This document shows, piece by piece, positions 51,401 to 62,930 of a stretch of 64,000 bases of DNA. Positions within the stretch are counted from its first letter, which is position 1. Each line of letters opens with the position of its first letter. Below the pieces are notes generated by a model. That model ran no database searches, was not told the DNA's origin, and was given only the letters and a program-made list of their open reading frames with translations. The stretch spans positions 9,887,501 through 9,951,500 of the forward strand of contig NC_134108.1 in assembly GCF_040939455.1 (NCBI RefSeq). The letters are read 5' to 3'. The position numbers and the translations under genes were made by a program. This stretch comes from Microcebus murinus (lineage: Eukaryota > Chordata > Mammalia > Primates > Cheirogaleidae).

Positions 51401-53094
51401 AAAAGCACTAAACAATTGTCCTTTTCACTTCTCCGATTTAGACGCTAGCATTGAATAACTCTGAGTCAATGCAAGATATGGGACATAGCATTTGATTTGA
51501 AGCAACTATGCAAATTAACAGTGGCCCCTAAGTTCAGAATACAAAACAATTAGGTAGGATATGAAAACAAGGTAGGCAAAAAAGATTGAAATAAATTTGG
51601 GAACTATGACAAACAGTAGCTCGGTTATGCTTACTCAGAAAATTATTTTGAGGATAATAAACTTGGATGGGGATAAACTACACTTAATCATCTGACAAAT
51701 TTACCTAGAATCTACTTTGTGCCATGCCCTGAAAATAAGAAGATAACTATTACCTTGGTCCTCTCCCTAATATGGAAGATAAACAATTAAATTAAACATA
51801 CTAAGGTCTGCCCTTCAACCCATGTCACAGAGGATTTGCAAGCTCAGACACCCCCCATGCCACAGCATTGAGCCTCGCTGGCAGCCAGTAGTGGGCACCT
51901 GACCCTAATCATCAATGTGACACAGCTCTGACTTGGCACTTGGAATCCACCACTGTTGAGGCTGAACTTCTAGAACCTTAAGTCAAATATCACATTAGGC
52001 TACTACCATTTCTCTCCAAAATCCCTAGAAACATAGCAACAGGAGTAAAATAAGTGAAAAAACACCTTATTATGTGTTAAAACATTGTACCTTTTATCTT
52101 ATCCTGGACTGTCCACAGTTTGAATGATGTATAATAAATGTTTTTTATTACAGCCTAGTTTATAAATTTTCTATAACTTTTAGACAAATGTGTGTTCAAT
52201 GGCATTTCTTTCCTTTTATTCCCAGTATTGTCCTCAATCATTTTGCCATCACTGAAAATCACCGAGCACCTACTAGCGCATCTCAGTATTCTCCTACATC
52301 ATGCCACATAATCATCTACGTGGCTGCTGTCATTGACAGCTTGCTGTTTGGGTAAAGGCACTTTACAGATAACTCCACTCTAGGTCCTCAAAAATAAATA
52401 CTTGGGTAGTAAACATTTGAGGTCATGTATAATGATCAGGTATACAAAGAGAAGTCTTGTGGAGGTCTAATCACCTCAATTTTCTAGAAAGGTTTCAGTG
52501 ACTTACCTGGGGGCCTTCTGGGTCTCTCTCGCCGATATGATTAATTGCTTCATAGGACACGTAGACTTTGAAAATAAGGCTACTATTCAACCACAATAAA
52601 TCCCAAACAACAATAACTCATGTACATTAATGTAGTACATTCCTGATTTGTATTCCACCTTGCTTATATTCAATTGCTTTGTCCCTAATTCATTATAAGA
52701 GTCAGTGGGCACCTTTAAGTATTTATTAACAGTCATCTGATTGTTATGGTAAAAGCCTAAAAAACTTGGTTATATGCTTTTCTTACAAAAAATGACCTAA
52801 TTTTGTTGAGGAATCTGCTTATCAATGGAGTCCCCTAAAAATGCCCAAATTAAGTATAAATTTTTTTCTCTCTCCAATTTAAAGGAACCTTCTACATTGC
52901 AACATGTTACTCTAAGACTTAAAATTCATTTGGCTCTCCCTAGCATCTTTTCTAACCCTCAGATAACTCCTCTCTCAAGCTACACTTCTCTCCAAGGTAC
53001 AGGTGACCTTCTTTCTCAAGGACCATGCATGGTCCCTTTCCCTCCCAAGGCATAACCCACAAGGAGCAGCTGGGAAGGGGACCTCTTGCCTCAA
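48421..53094. other. ARID1B upstream flank, mostly unique
   Basis: AT-rich single-copy sequence directly upstream of the promoter, with a MIR/L2-like end near 48735-48765 (aggtactcaataaatgctta), an A15 run at 50140 and one L2 fragment. No gene is visible. Confidence 0.65.
51690..51805 (-). mobile_element. L2 LINE fragment
   Basis: Reversed L2 3' end: 'ctactttgtgccatgccctg', 'ccttggtcctctccctaatatgg', 'ataaacaattaaatta'. Confidence 0.55.
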
Positions 53095-53735
53095 TCCCAT
53101 TCATTCATTCATTCAACAAGTAATTGCTGAGTGCTCACTCTGCCCCGGCCCTGTGCTAGCCTCTGCAGCCACGAGAGTGGCCAATAAAAAAACAATAATA
53201 ATTTACCCCATTGAACATACCTGCTCAACATTAATCAAATGTTCACACTAAGAAGTGTAGAATTGCAAAGCGATAGGCTCTGAAGTAAAGATAAGGGTCC
53301 TATACGGGAAATAATGAACATAGACTGGGGCTGAGGCAAGGCTTCCCTGACGAAATGTGGCTTGGGCTGAACTCTGATAAGCCAGGAGGAAACACCCAGG
53401 CAAAGAAGGAAAGGTGGTCCTAGACATCAGGAGGCCCTGGGGACTGGAGAGCAGGGTGGGGCAGACTGCCAGGGTGGAGCGGCTGCTGAGATGGGGACTG
53501 CCGTGTTGGCCCAAGGCCTCATTCACTCAGGGCTCATGTCCCCAGAGCAGTGGGAAGTAGCCGGAGTGTTTAAGCTGGGGTCTAATGTCAGATCTGGGTT
53601 ATGGCAAGAAACCGTCCACTGCTGGGAAGACGGCATGTAGCAGGTGGCGCCAGAGCAGAGGGGAGTTAGAATGGGGCCCAGGTCCCAGGAGTCCAGGCGC
53701 AGGCCCCTGAGGCCAGGAAGGCCTGGCCACTCTCA
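53095..53735 (-). mobile_element. L2 LINE, long fragment
   Basis: Starts with reversed L2 terminus (attcattcattcattcaac, 'gagtgctcactctgccccggccctgtgc'). It continues through 'ggcaaggcttccctgacg', 'cccaggcaaagaaggaaagg', 'caggaggccctggggactgg' and 'ttaagctggggtctaatgtcagatctggg', in L2 order. About 640 bases with no intact frame. Confidence 0.7.
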
Positions 53736-53955
53736 TTTATTGAGGATCCCAGTATATGATGATATTAAGAAACAATAAAAGAGGATCATAAAAATTAGTT
53801 TATTTTAATGTTTACATTTTTAAAAACCTAACATTTGGCCTCAAAAAATACAATGCCATACAAGTATGGTTTTTGCAGAATAACTCTTAAGATTTATTTT
53901 TTAATTAATTCATAGGGCCCTACAAGCAGTGTGGTCTGGTTATAGATCTCAAGAG

Positions 53956-54269
53956 TTTTTTTGTTGTGTTTGTTTGTTTGTTTATTTTTGAGACAGAGTC
54001 TCGCTCTGTTGCCAGGGCTAGAGTGCTGTGGCATCAGCCTAGTTCACAGCAACCTCAAACTTCTGGGCTCCAGTGATTGTCCTGCTTCAGCCTCCCGAGT
54101 AACTGGGACTACAGGCATGTACCACTACACTGGTTGATGTTCTTCTATTTTTACTAGAGAAAGGATCTCACTCTTGCTCAGGCTGGTCTTGAACTCCTGA
54201 CTTCAAGCAATTCTCCCCATCGGCCTCCCAGAGTGCTAAGATTACAGGGGTAAGTCACCTTGCCCAGCT
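53956..54269 (-). mobile_element. Alu
   Basis: Reverse-orientation Alu with a (GTTT)n-type tail, then gagacagagtctcgctctgttgcc, ending ..taagtcaccttgcccagctc. Imperfect flanking repeats (agatctcaagagt at 53945 and agatctcgagt at 54272) are probably the target-site duplication. Confidence 0.92.
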
Positions 54270-55995
54270 CAGATCTCGAGTTTAAATGCAAAAAAAAAAA
54301 AAAAAGAAAAGAAATGTGATGAACATATTTTAATCTAGTCACTGTATCTCTAGAACTAATGTATAACCTTACTTGGCAACAATGCCAAAGTCTAAATTTA
54401 GGCCTCTTTGTAAATGGCTCTCCTAATTATATATTGTGATTGGGTTTAGTCTGGATGAGAGATGAGAGATGGAGGAGTTGTTTGGGGGCCCAAGGGACCA
54501 TTGCAATGAAGATAAGTGAACTGATCTCAAAGAGTCCACCACTTGGACAGGTCGTTCACTGCTCAAGGCCAAGAGGATGGGTAGGAGTTGAGGTTCAGCC
54601 AGAGCCTTGCTGCTTGCCACTCATTGAGTCTGGGCACAGAGCTGAATCCACTGGAGGATGGGGTATATTCTTCTAACTTGCATAGAGCTGCATGTATGCC
54701 TGCAGTGGCCCCCATGAGAGAGACAGTGAGGAGATAACATTGGAGGATGTGGTCTTAAATGAGGTGAAGGAATGGCAGGATCAATGTCTTACCTCTCACT
54801 TCTTTTCCTCTCCACCCCTTCCTGACACAAACCAATATGTGAAGCAGCTGGAAATTCCAGCTTTTATCCCCACTGTCCATTCCACTCCATCCTATGCATC
54901 TATACTGCTCAGTTCCTTCCGCCCACGTCCCTCTGCTCTGAGAAGCTGCCTCTGCTCACCAGAGAATCTTAGACCTCAAGAAAGCTTAGAGGTTTAAGAG
55001 GCTGAGGGCAACTCCTGAACACCATATACTGCAAATATTTTGTGGCCTGAGAGCCTTCTTTCTTATCTAGGAAGTTGTGAGATAGAGATGATCATAGAAA
55101 ACCTTCCAAAACAAATGAACCAAAAGCATCCAGACACCTAACCCAGGGGTTACAACTAGCCCCTCTTCCCAGGGCCACCTGTTTGCGCACCACCAAGGAT
55201 GTCTTGCTTGTTGTTGCTGATATAAAGGACACCTTTGTCCAGTGTGACCACTTGTCCCCTGCTTCCATTTGCCAGAGGCCAGAGCTATCATTTGTAGTCC
55301 CTGAAGGTGGGCATGAGAGGAAAGCAGAAGCCTAGGTTGGGAAATGCCCGGATGTGGGCAGTGTCCTTGTTTCGCATCAGGATTTGGCTTTCTGCCACCT
55401 TCCCACAGGTGTGAAACCCTAGGGCAAACCCCTCACGTCTCTGGAGGAGGAGAAGGAGAGACAAGCTCCGGGAGCTGATGCTCTAGCCTACTGAGCTTGG
55501 ACCACTTGCTTACAAGTCTGAGAAAGGGAAAAGTTCAGGCAGAAATAGTTGTATTTAATCAAAGAATCAAACCTCTTCTAGGCCACTTTAAGCTCTATAA
55601 CTACTATTACTTAACATTGCATTTATGCTGTGACCTGCCCTTTGCATACATGTGACAGAGAAGCAGGTTGCTGAATCCAATATCTGCTCTCCCCACTTTC
55701 AGTAATAGAAGCCCCAACTTTTAGGTGGGCACAGAACCACCTGTAAAATGTTTATGAAAAATATTCTACATTTCCCAGTGTTCCATGGAGAGGAATGTGT
55801 CCACATGCTTAAGTGGAATTTCAGGGTGGCTCAGGCAGTCTACTACCAGACTTCATTTATGAGGAACAGACATAAACTTATAGCTTATTTAAGGAGCTGA
55901 TCTTTTTGCTTTGGTTTGTTTTGGGATTTGCTTTGTTTTTTCCTTTTCCTTTTTTCTTTTTTTTAGTAGGAAACCACATCTAAACCTCACTGATA
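54270..55995. other. Upstream flank, unique
   Basis: Moderate GC, no recognised repeat or gene. Open frames here are short and unlike known proteins. Confidence 0.6.
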
Positions 55996-56340
55996 GGCCG
56001 GGCAAGGTGGCTCACACCTGTAATCCTAGCACTCTGGGAGGCTGAGGTGGGTGGATTGCTCGAGGTCAGGAGTTCGAAACCAACCTGAGCAAGAGCGAGA
56101 CCCCGTCTCTACTATAAATAGAAAGAAATTAATTGGCCAACTAATATATATAGAAAAAATTAGCCGGGCATGGTGGCACATGCCTGTAGTCCCAGCTAGT
56201 CGGAAGGCCCAGGCAGCAGGATTGCTTGAGCCCAGGAGTTTGAGGTTGCTGTGAGCTAGGCTTACTCCATGGCACTCACTCTAGCCTGGGCAACAAAGTG
56301 AGACTTTGTCTTAAAAAAAAAAAAAGAAAGAAAGAAAGAC
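55996..56340 (+). mobile_element. Alu, strepsirrhine type
   Basis: Full-length copy starting ggccgggcaaggtggctcac, with the lemur insert at 56128-56144 and a poly-A plus (GAAA)n tail. Flanking acctcactgata (55984-55995) and acttcactgata (56340-56351) form a target-site duplication with one mismatch. Confidence 0.95.
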
Positions 56341-56379
56341 ACTTCACTGATATAGTGCATTATGATTTCTCATATAATC

Positions 56380-56560
56380 CTGACAACAACACTCTGAAAG
56401 TTAGGTAAACCTCTCAAGCCTTGATTTCCTCATGTTTAAAACACAGATAATAATAGCACCTACTTCACTGGGTTTCTGAGGATTAAATGAAATAATTCCT
56501 GTGAAGCTCTGAGCACAGCACCTGGCACACCAGACATGTTTGATAACTATTCTTTATTTT
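56380..56560 (+). mobile_element. MIR SINE
   Basis: Well-preserved right half: 'cttgatttcctcatgtttaaaac', 'ataatagcacctacttcactggg', 'gaggattaaatgaaataatt', 'gcacagcacctggcacacc'. Confidence 0.75.
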
Positions 56561-56989
56561 ATTAAGGACCTTCTATCTCTGGCTGGATCATCAATTTCTC
56601 AAGGACATAGTCCCTGTCTTCAATCCCTCTTATATCTTCCACCACTCAGAACAATCCTAGCCCCACAGTGAGCTCTGAGCACTTAACTGGCGAGAGAACT
56701 TTGTGGCTTTGAACACAAACATGCAAGTAAAATTATTACATGCATTTTCAAATTAATTGTTTCTTTCAATGCAGATAACTGATATAGCTTAAGCAATAAT
56801 GACTTTATTAAGTGGCCGTGGATGCTTATTTAAGGATAGGATTCCTAACTTCTTTTCTTATTTACTTAAAAGGCAGAGGAAATTTGTCTTAAAAGATGGG
56901 GTTGACCTATTAAGGTATTGCAAGTTCTAAGCTGTGTTCAGAGACTGCTACTCTCAGAAACTAACTCTGCTTTCCATCTTCCTCTCTAG

Positions 56990-57104
56990 GTAGACGCTTG
57001 ATTACTCTTGTTAGCTCAAGGACCATCGTGTGGGCCTGAGATTCATAACTGCAGAGAGCATCGCGGCGTTGCTCTGAACACGTTTAACGCTCGGGCACAT
57101 CACA
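56990..57104 (+). other. Candidate cryptic exon of an upstream non-coding transcript
   Basis: A 115-base segment preceded by a good pyrimidine tract and AG (tttccatcttcctctctag, ending 56989) and followed by a strong donor (aca|gtaagt at 57105). It holds about eight CpGs in an otherwise CpG-poor region. No long open frame is present. It lies about 9 kb upstream of the ARID1B start on the opposite strand, so it could belong to a divergent lncRNA, but only the splice-like borders and CpG density support this. Confidence 0.3.
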
Positions 57105-59849
57105 GTAAGTCTTAGTTGGTGCTAGCCTAGCGTGGCTCTTGTTTATAAACAACATGATTATTAGTGCTGATTCTACGAGATTGGTTTTCCATTGACCCCA
57201 ACAGAAACAATGCAAAATATTTACCCTTTTCTAAAGCATAGTAAAACTCCTGTGGTTTTTGAAACCAGACCAAGAACACATGTAGAAAAGCCCGTGGATT
57301 ATTTTAAGTGAACTTATTTTTTTAATCTCATTAACTTTTCACCATATGCTGTTTATTTTTATATCCTGCATAGGCTGAAAAGTGAAAATAGACCAGGCCA
57401 CTGTGTTTCATTTCGGGACATCATTACAAGGATGACACACACAACGCTGGGGAGTTCAGGGAAAAACAAAGATGATTAAGGGGCCTTTTAAAGATGAGAA
57501 AAGGTTTTTAAAGTTCTATATGTTTCTTAACCAAGCAACCCAGGAGGAAGGCAGGAAAACTGCCTCCCACCACATGGAGTGTTCCCACGGGGGCTTCGCA
57601 ATCTGTAGAAAGAAAGTGGATTCACATCCCAGCTCCTGTTTACAGGCTGGGCAAGTTTTGGCAATTGACTTGACCTTGCTGTGTACCAGGATGTATGTGA
57701 AACGCTAAATATCTGCTTCGTAAGATTTTGCGGGGTTAAGAATTAAAAAAGAGAGTTTATGTAAAGCACTCAACATATTGCCTAGAATTATATAGGTAAG
57801 GAAGTTTTGCATGTGTGTGTGTATTTTAATTTCTAAATAGAATAGAGGTCTGCCATGTGACTTCAGGAAGACCAGGTATACTCCACTCAACCCCAAACAT
57901 TTCTCTAGCTATGTAATTAAAATTTCTCCTTTAAAGATTTTTGGATTTATTCCTTTCTCCAAAGGCTTTAAGCCCCGCCAAAATACAAATTTGATTCTAA
58001 CGAGTAATACCTTAAGCTTTTATCAGTTATTTTATACCCTCTTATGGATCCGTTCCTGAAAGCCCACCGTGACACGGAAAAGGAGAAGAGAAAGAGGACG
58101 TGTGTGCCAGAGAGAAGGTGCAGAGTGACCAAAGTGAACAGGGGCTGTCATGCCAGGGACGAATCTTATTTACTCACCATAGTCCCCGAGGACCAGCCCT
58201 GCATCTTAATGGGCTGAAGGTATACAAAGAGAACATACCCTAATATTGAAAAAGGTTTTCTTTCCATCCAAACAGTTCAGTCTGGTGGATCCTTATCCCA
58301 TTTCCTACTGGCTGGAATCCAGGGTTTGTCACTGTGGATCATGTCACAGGTGAGCCCTGGTAGATGAAGAGGGTACCGAGAAGGAGGGGCAGAGCGTGGG
58401 GCTCTTTTCCAGGCAGGTCCAAGTTGACACCGTGATTCCATGGCTAGGTAGGACAGTGGATGCTGTGGAGCATTTTGGCTTTGGAGGTGATACTAAAGCA
58501 CTGTACACCGTCTACACTGTAAAAGAACGCAGGTGCCAGGCAGGAGGGAAGAGAGAAGTAAAGGAAGGCCTCTACAAGCCACGCCCTGCTGTGTGGGGCC
58601 ATGTGGGTCCCTTTGGCTGCAATGACAAGGATGGTGGGTACATGGAGATGACAGTGTACCTCACCCAAGGTGGCTATGGAGAAGAGGACAAGGAAGGAAG
58701 AAACTGGAAGGAAAGAGAAGGGAAGGGAGAAGAGGGAGGGATGGGAGGAGTAGAATGAGAGAGAAAGGCAGACATTGTTACTAAAAATATCACTGGGTCT
58801 AGAAAAACAATGTTGCAAATTACAATTATCCTTTGATACATTTATCATTAACCAGGCCAGATCCCCTTACTAATGTGAGATGATTCATGGAAGTCATAGA
58901 AATTTTAGGCTCAAGGTTAAAACTATAGAAGATGAATAAGAACTATCTTAGCCTTTCCAATTAATAACCTTTCTTGCTGAACTTTTGTGGATAAATTCCT
59001 CAGACAATTGGTCCACTGCCTCCATTTTATTTCATAATCCTGCCACATTCTGATTTCTAACCTCATCTGGCTGCTGGAAAATCTCCACCTATGATTTCTA
59101 ATGACCTTTCTTCTAGGAAAACCCACTTGACTTTTTTTGGCATTCCTCTGCCTCAACCTTTTGGAAATACATATGGATACCTGAAGCACAGTGTACTGCT
59201 TCTGCTTATTAAAGCTGGGATGGGAGGTCTATTTACATGATCTGAGCCCTTCTAAGTGCCAAGTTTTTTGGAAAAGACTCAGGGGTGTGGGTGGGGTGGA
59301 AGTTTCAAGGACATATGACAATCTTTGACCTGAAAGAGGCACCTACTGTCAGAGACTTCAATTTCCTTATCTGTAAAAGGTGGTGACTAAACCAGTGGGA
59401 GAGCTACCGATGACTCTTTGAGCCTCAAAATTACTTTTCTCCTCCTGGACGTCCCTGAGACCATTCTAGCTGGAAGCTCCTTCCACTCTTTCTCTTCTTC
59501 CTTCACAACTACTTGTCCTCCTCACCACAGCCCCCCAGCCCTGAGGAAGTTCCTGCTTCTCTTCCTCGGGGCCACTTCCCCCACCCCTCGCCTGCCCCTC
59601 AGCCACCCAGCTCACCTTGGTTCTCCTTGGGACAGCCCTGTCCCCTCCGCCCTGACCAGCTGTGGTTCTGTCATTCTCCTGCATGGCCAGCTACTTTCCC
59701 CACAGTCCTGCTCAGCACTCACCCCTGGGGGTGCGGGGAGGGGGTCCCTGGTGAATTCCACTGAATTCCTGCCCCCCCCACCCACCCACCCAGACTCTCT
59801 CCTACCTCTCTTTTACACTTTTACACTTGCTGCTTCCTAAGCAACTTCC
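57105..59849. other. Upstream flank, unique
   Basis: Includes a purine-rich segment (about 58670-58770, GGAAG/GGGA repeats) that creates spurious open frames on both strands, and C-rich runs at 59770-59790. No supported gene. Confidence 0.6.
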
Positions 59850-60110
59850 CACTGCTTGGTAAAGAGCTACCATCTTTCAAAATTCAGCCCAAATGTCACC
59901 CCCTTGGTGAAGTCTTCCCTAATCATGGTTCCCACACACAGGAATCGTCACATTGGAGCCATGGAACCAACTTGTAGGCATCACGGTCTCAGCATTTATT
60001 ATATTGTGTTGTGAGTGCTTGTGAGTATTTATGTCCCCACTCCTAGCATGACTACTCTAAGAGGGCACTCCACATTTTTCTGCATCTGGGGCCTAACATA
60101 AGACCTGATC
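59850..60110 (+). mobile_element. L2 LINE 3' region
   Basis: 'ttcaaaattcagcccaaatgtcacccccttggtgaagtcttccct' is the L2 signature. It continues to 'ctactctaagagggcactcc' and 'atctggggcctaac'. Confidence 0.7.
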
Positions 60111-61884
60111 CTCCCATGAGCAAACAACCTCTGAAACCAGCCACAGTGATAACAGGGCAACACCTATTCCCCCAAGCATGGTACCAGTGTGGCTGAAATA
60201 TTTGGGTTTCTCTGACACTTCCTGAGCAGCCACAAGTTCCCTGTGCATGAGATTGTGTCCTTAGTGACCAAACCATTGTTCTAAGGAAATTGAGCAGAAT
60301 CCCTCTCATGTCACAGGCAGCAGCAATTTCAGAAAATCACTTGCTAGAGCTGTGTTTTTGCAAGACAAGGGCCAGCACTCTGCTCATCTGAACATACTGC
60401 GGGGTGGTCTGTGCAGGGGTGAGAACAGGAGGTCACCGGGGCTCTGCAGCGAGCTGGTGCACCTGGCCCTCGCTCTGGCAGTTAGGGAACACCTCTGGGG
60501 GGGGGCTGCTTCTTGAAATGCAGAATTTGCCTTGAGATATTACGAAAGAAATGTTTTCCGCTCCATGTAACAGGAGTCAAAGACCTAGAAACAGCTACCA
60601 TGGATTGATTTAATAATCTCCAGCTATCAATATGGGGGAAAATGTCCGGGACAACATGAGGGAAATAAGATTTTTGTGAAGAGGAATGAACATATATATA
60701 ATTTTTAACTGACATGTAAAAAGGCTTTGTGGCCACCCTATAGACTTGGGATTTTTTTAAAGAGGTGCTATAACTAAAATGTGCTGTTGCCAGAACTTTC
60801 TCACTATACTTCTAAAGAGCTCAGGTTATTAAAATTATTACATACAGACATTAGATATTTCCCTGTACTACAGATAAATAAAATTATTAGTATGACTGAT
60901 CTAAAAATAGGCTAATCATAGCTGAGTTGAGATGTATTTTCTACATACTTTGATTTAACATCTAATTTTCTTTTTTTTAATTCAAGTAATAAGATGTTAT
61001 TATATGACATACAATCTTGGCATTGTATTATTTGATCAGGATCTGATTTAACATTCTTTTTCTTTGAAAAGTTCTAAATTTAAATGTTTTGGGGAAAATA
61101 TATATGTGTCGTCCATGTGAAAATTCCACAGCGAAGGTAGCTAAAAGTTAAACCGCGAGCCTGGTGGCAAATGTGAACCTTCTCTCCAGCGTAGCGCGGC
61201 TGGAGTTTCAGCTCCCCCAGGACTCAGTCTTGTCATCATTCTTCTGATAGTGAGGACGGAGAAGGTCCCGTATAGCCATAAGAAATACTTCATGCCTTCT
61301 CCCATGGTCATCTAAAAGTCATTTTTAATGACCTGAGTACAAATGGAATAGGAAAAATACATATCCTTCTATATTAACACTTAATGAAAATGGAAGTTTA
61401 TTGAAAATAATTGACAATTATTTGAGTAGGTCACCGCTTCCCAGACCTGAGTCACTCTGGCCAAGGCCTCTGTATAACTCTCTCATTGTTACTCTTGTTC
61501 TTAGTCTGTTGATTATACTTCACAAAATTCTTTGAAAATTCTTTCCGTCGAATCCCACACGCCACAGGTGAATATTTCTGAGGTGGCAGCCCGAGGGCTG
61601 CTCAAGGTGAGAAAGTAGACAGGTAATGTTCTTGAGTCAGGGCCAGGCGGTCAGTGTTATAGGGACACAGGAGCTGGAGGGTGACCAGGAGCTAGGATGA
61701 CCCAAGGAGAAAGAGAGAGAGAGGTCCATGTGTTTTTCAGGATCCAAAACATCATTCAGTATTTTAATTTCCTCATCTTTCCTACCTACAGCAGCCCTCA
61801 TATCCAAAATGCTTCTGGTTTGGGGATACATAACTAACTCTTCATAACTAAACACAAAATGGTCAGGGCTATGGTATTTCCTTT
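60111..61884. other. Upstream flank, unique
   Basis: AT-rich apart from a small CpG cluster at 61150-61275. A run of nine G lies near 60498. No supported gene. Confidence 0.6.
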
Positions 61885-62235
61885 TTAAAAGGATATCTAC
61901 ACAGCAAAGAACTATGTAGCCATAAAATAGAACAATCGTTAGTTAGTTAGAAATGGAGAAATCTACAAGATACAATGTCAAATTAAAAAAAAACAACCCA
62001 AGGTGTATGTGATGTGCTATCTTTTGTATCACAGAAAGGGGGAATATGTATGTATATTTGTTTGCATTTGTGAAAAAAACACACACCGAAAGGGTAAGTA
62101 TCTGTTGGAGGTGATTTCTATAGAGGTACAGGAGAAGGGACTGGAAGCAAGTGAGCATTCTCATGCACACCTTTTAATAATGTTTTGATTTTTGAATCAT
62201 GTAAAAATATATTTAAGATAAATAAATAAAACTAA
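61885..62235 (+). mobile_element. L1M-type LINE 3' end
   Basis: 'ctatgtagccataaaatagaac', 'gaaatctacaagatacaatg', 'gctatcttttgtatcacagaaaggggg', 'ttttgatttttgaatcatgt', ending in (ataa)n. These are in the order of the L1M 3' UTR. Confidence 0.75.
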
Positions 62236-62744
62236 AACTGAAAATACTCCATTTGTCTTCCCCAGCAGGTTCCCCCACTCTGGCTCCAGGACCAATCACC
62301 AACTGATTTGCACTGGGTAGGGCAGCATTTGGTGGGGTTCAAAAGCTGTGGCCAGATGCTTTGAGACTGGACATCCATTCTCCTTTGCTGCTGGTCCTCC
62401 CGTTCTGTGCTGTACCTTGTAGCTGAGACCCAGGCCTCACTTGTCCAGCAGTTTTGCTAACCACATCCTTTCTTGGTATCGACTCCCAGCCACAGAAGCT
62501 TGCCTGTTGCCCTCTCCTTCTGAGCCTGGGGCTCTTCTTTGTGTGTACCACTGTATCAGTTTGAGCCTTCCACCCTCTATTGGGACTGGGAGCTAGTCCC
62601 TCAACTCCTGGCTCATTGCTGGGGCCTTGTTACCTGCTGACTTCTGTATTCGATGCTGCTTGTCTGCCTGGATTTCCAAATATCAGCTTTCCACTTATTG
62701 CACACCCCCAAGGCCTACTGCTTACCAAAAGTACTACAGTTCAC

Positions 62745-62930
62745 ATTAATTGAGTGCTTGCTGTGTGATGGGGCGTGGTGCTAAGGACCCTACATGCATG
62801 ATCTCATTTGGTCTTCATGAGGATCCTACAAGGTAGGTGGTATCTCTGTTTTACAAATAAGGACACTGAACAATGTGAAGTAAAATAATTTGTATAAGGT
62901 TACATGACCAGCAAATGGAAAATCTGGGAT
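62745..62930 (-). mobile_element. MIR SINE
   Basis: Nearly complete reversed MIR: 'attgagtgcttgctgtgtg', 'gatctcatttggtcttcatg', 'ggtggtatctctgttttac', 'gaccagcaaatggaaaatctgggattgg'. Confidence 0.75.

Noticed and set aside
58396..58848. Open frames of 120 codons (plus) and 134 codons (minus)
   Set aside because: They overlap each other in a purine-rich stretch, have no homology I recognise and no splice or promoter context.
59418..59840. 140-codon Ser/Pro-rich open frame
   Set aside because: C-rich low-complexity sequence with C runs and no known domain; not supported as coding.
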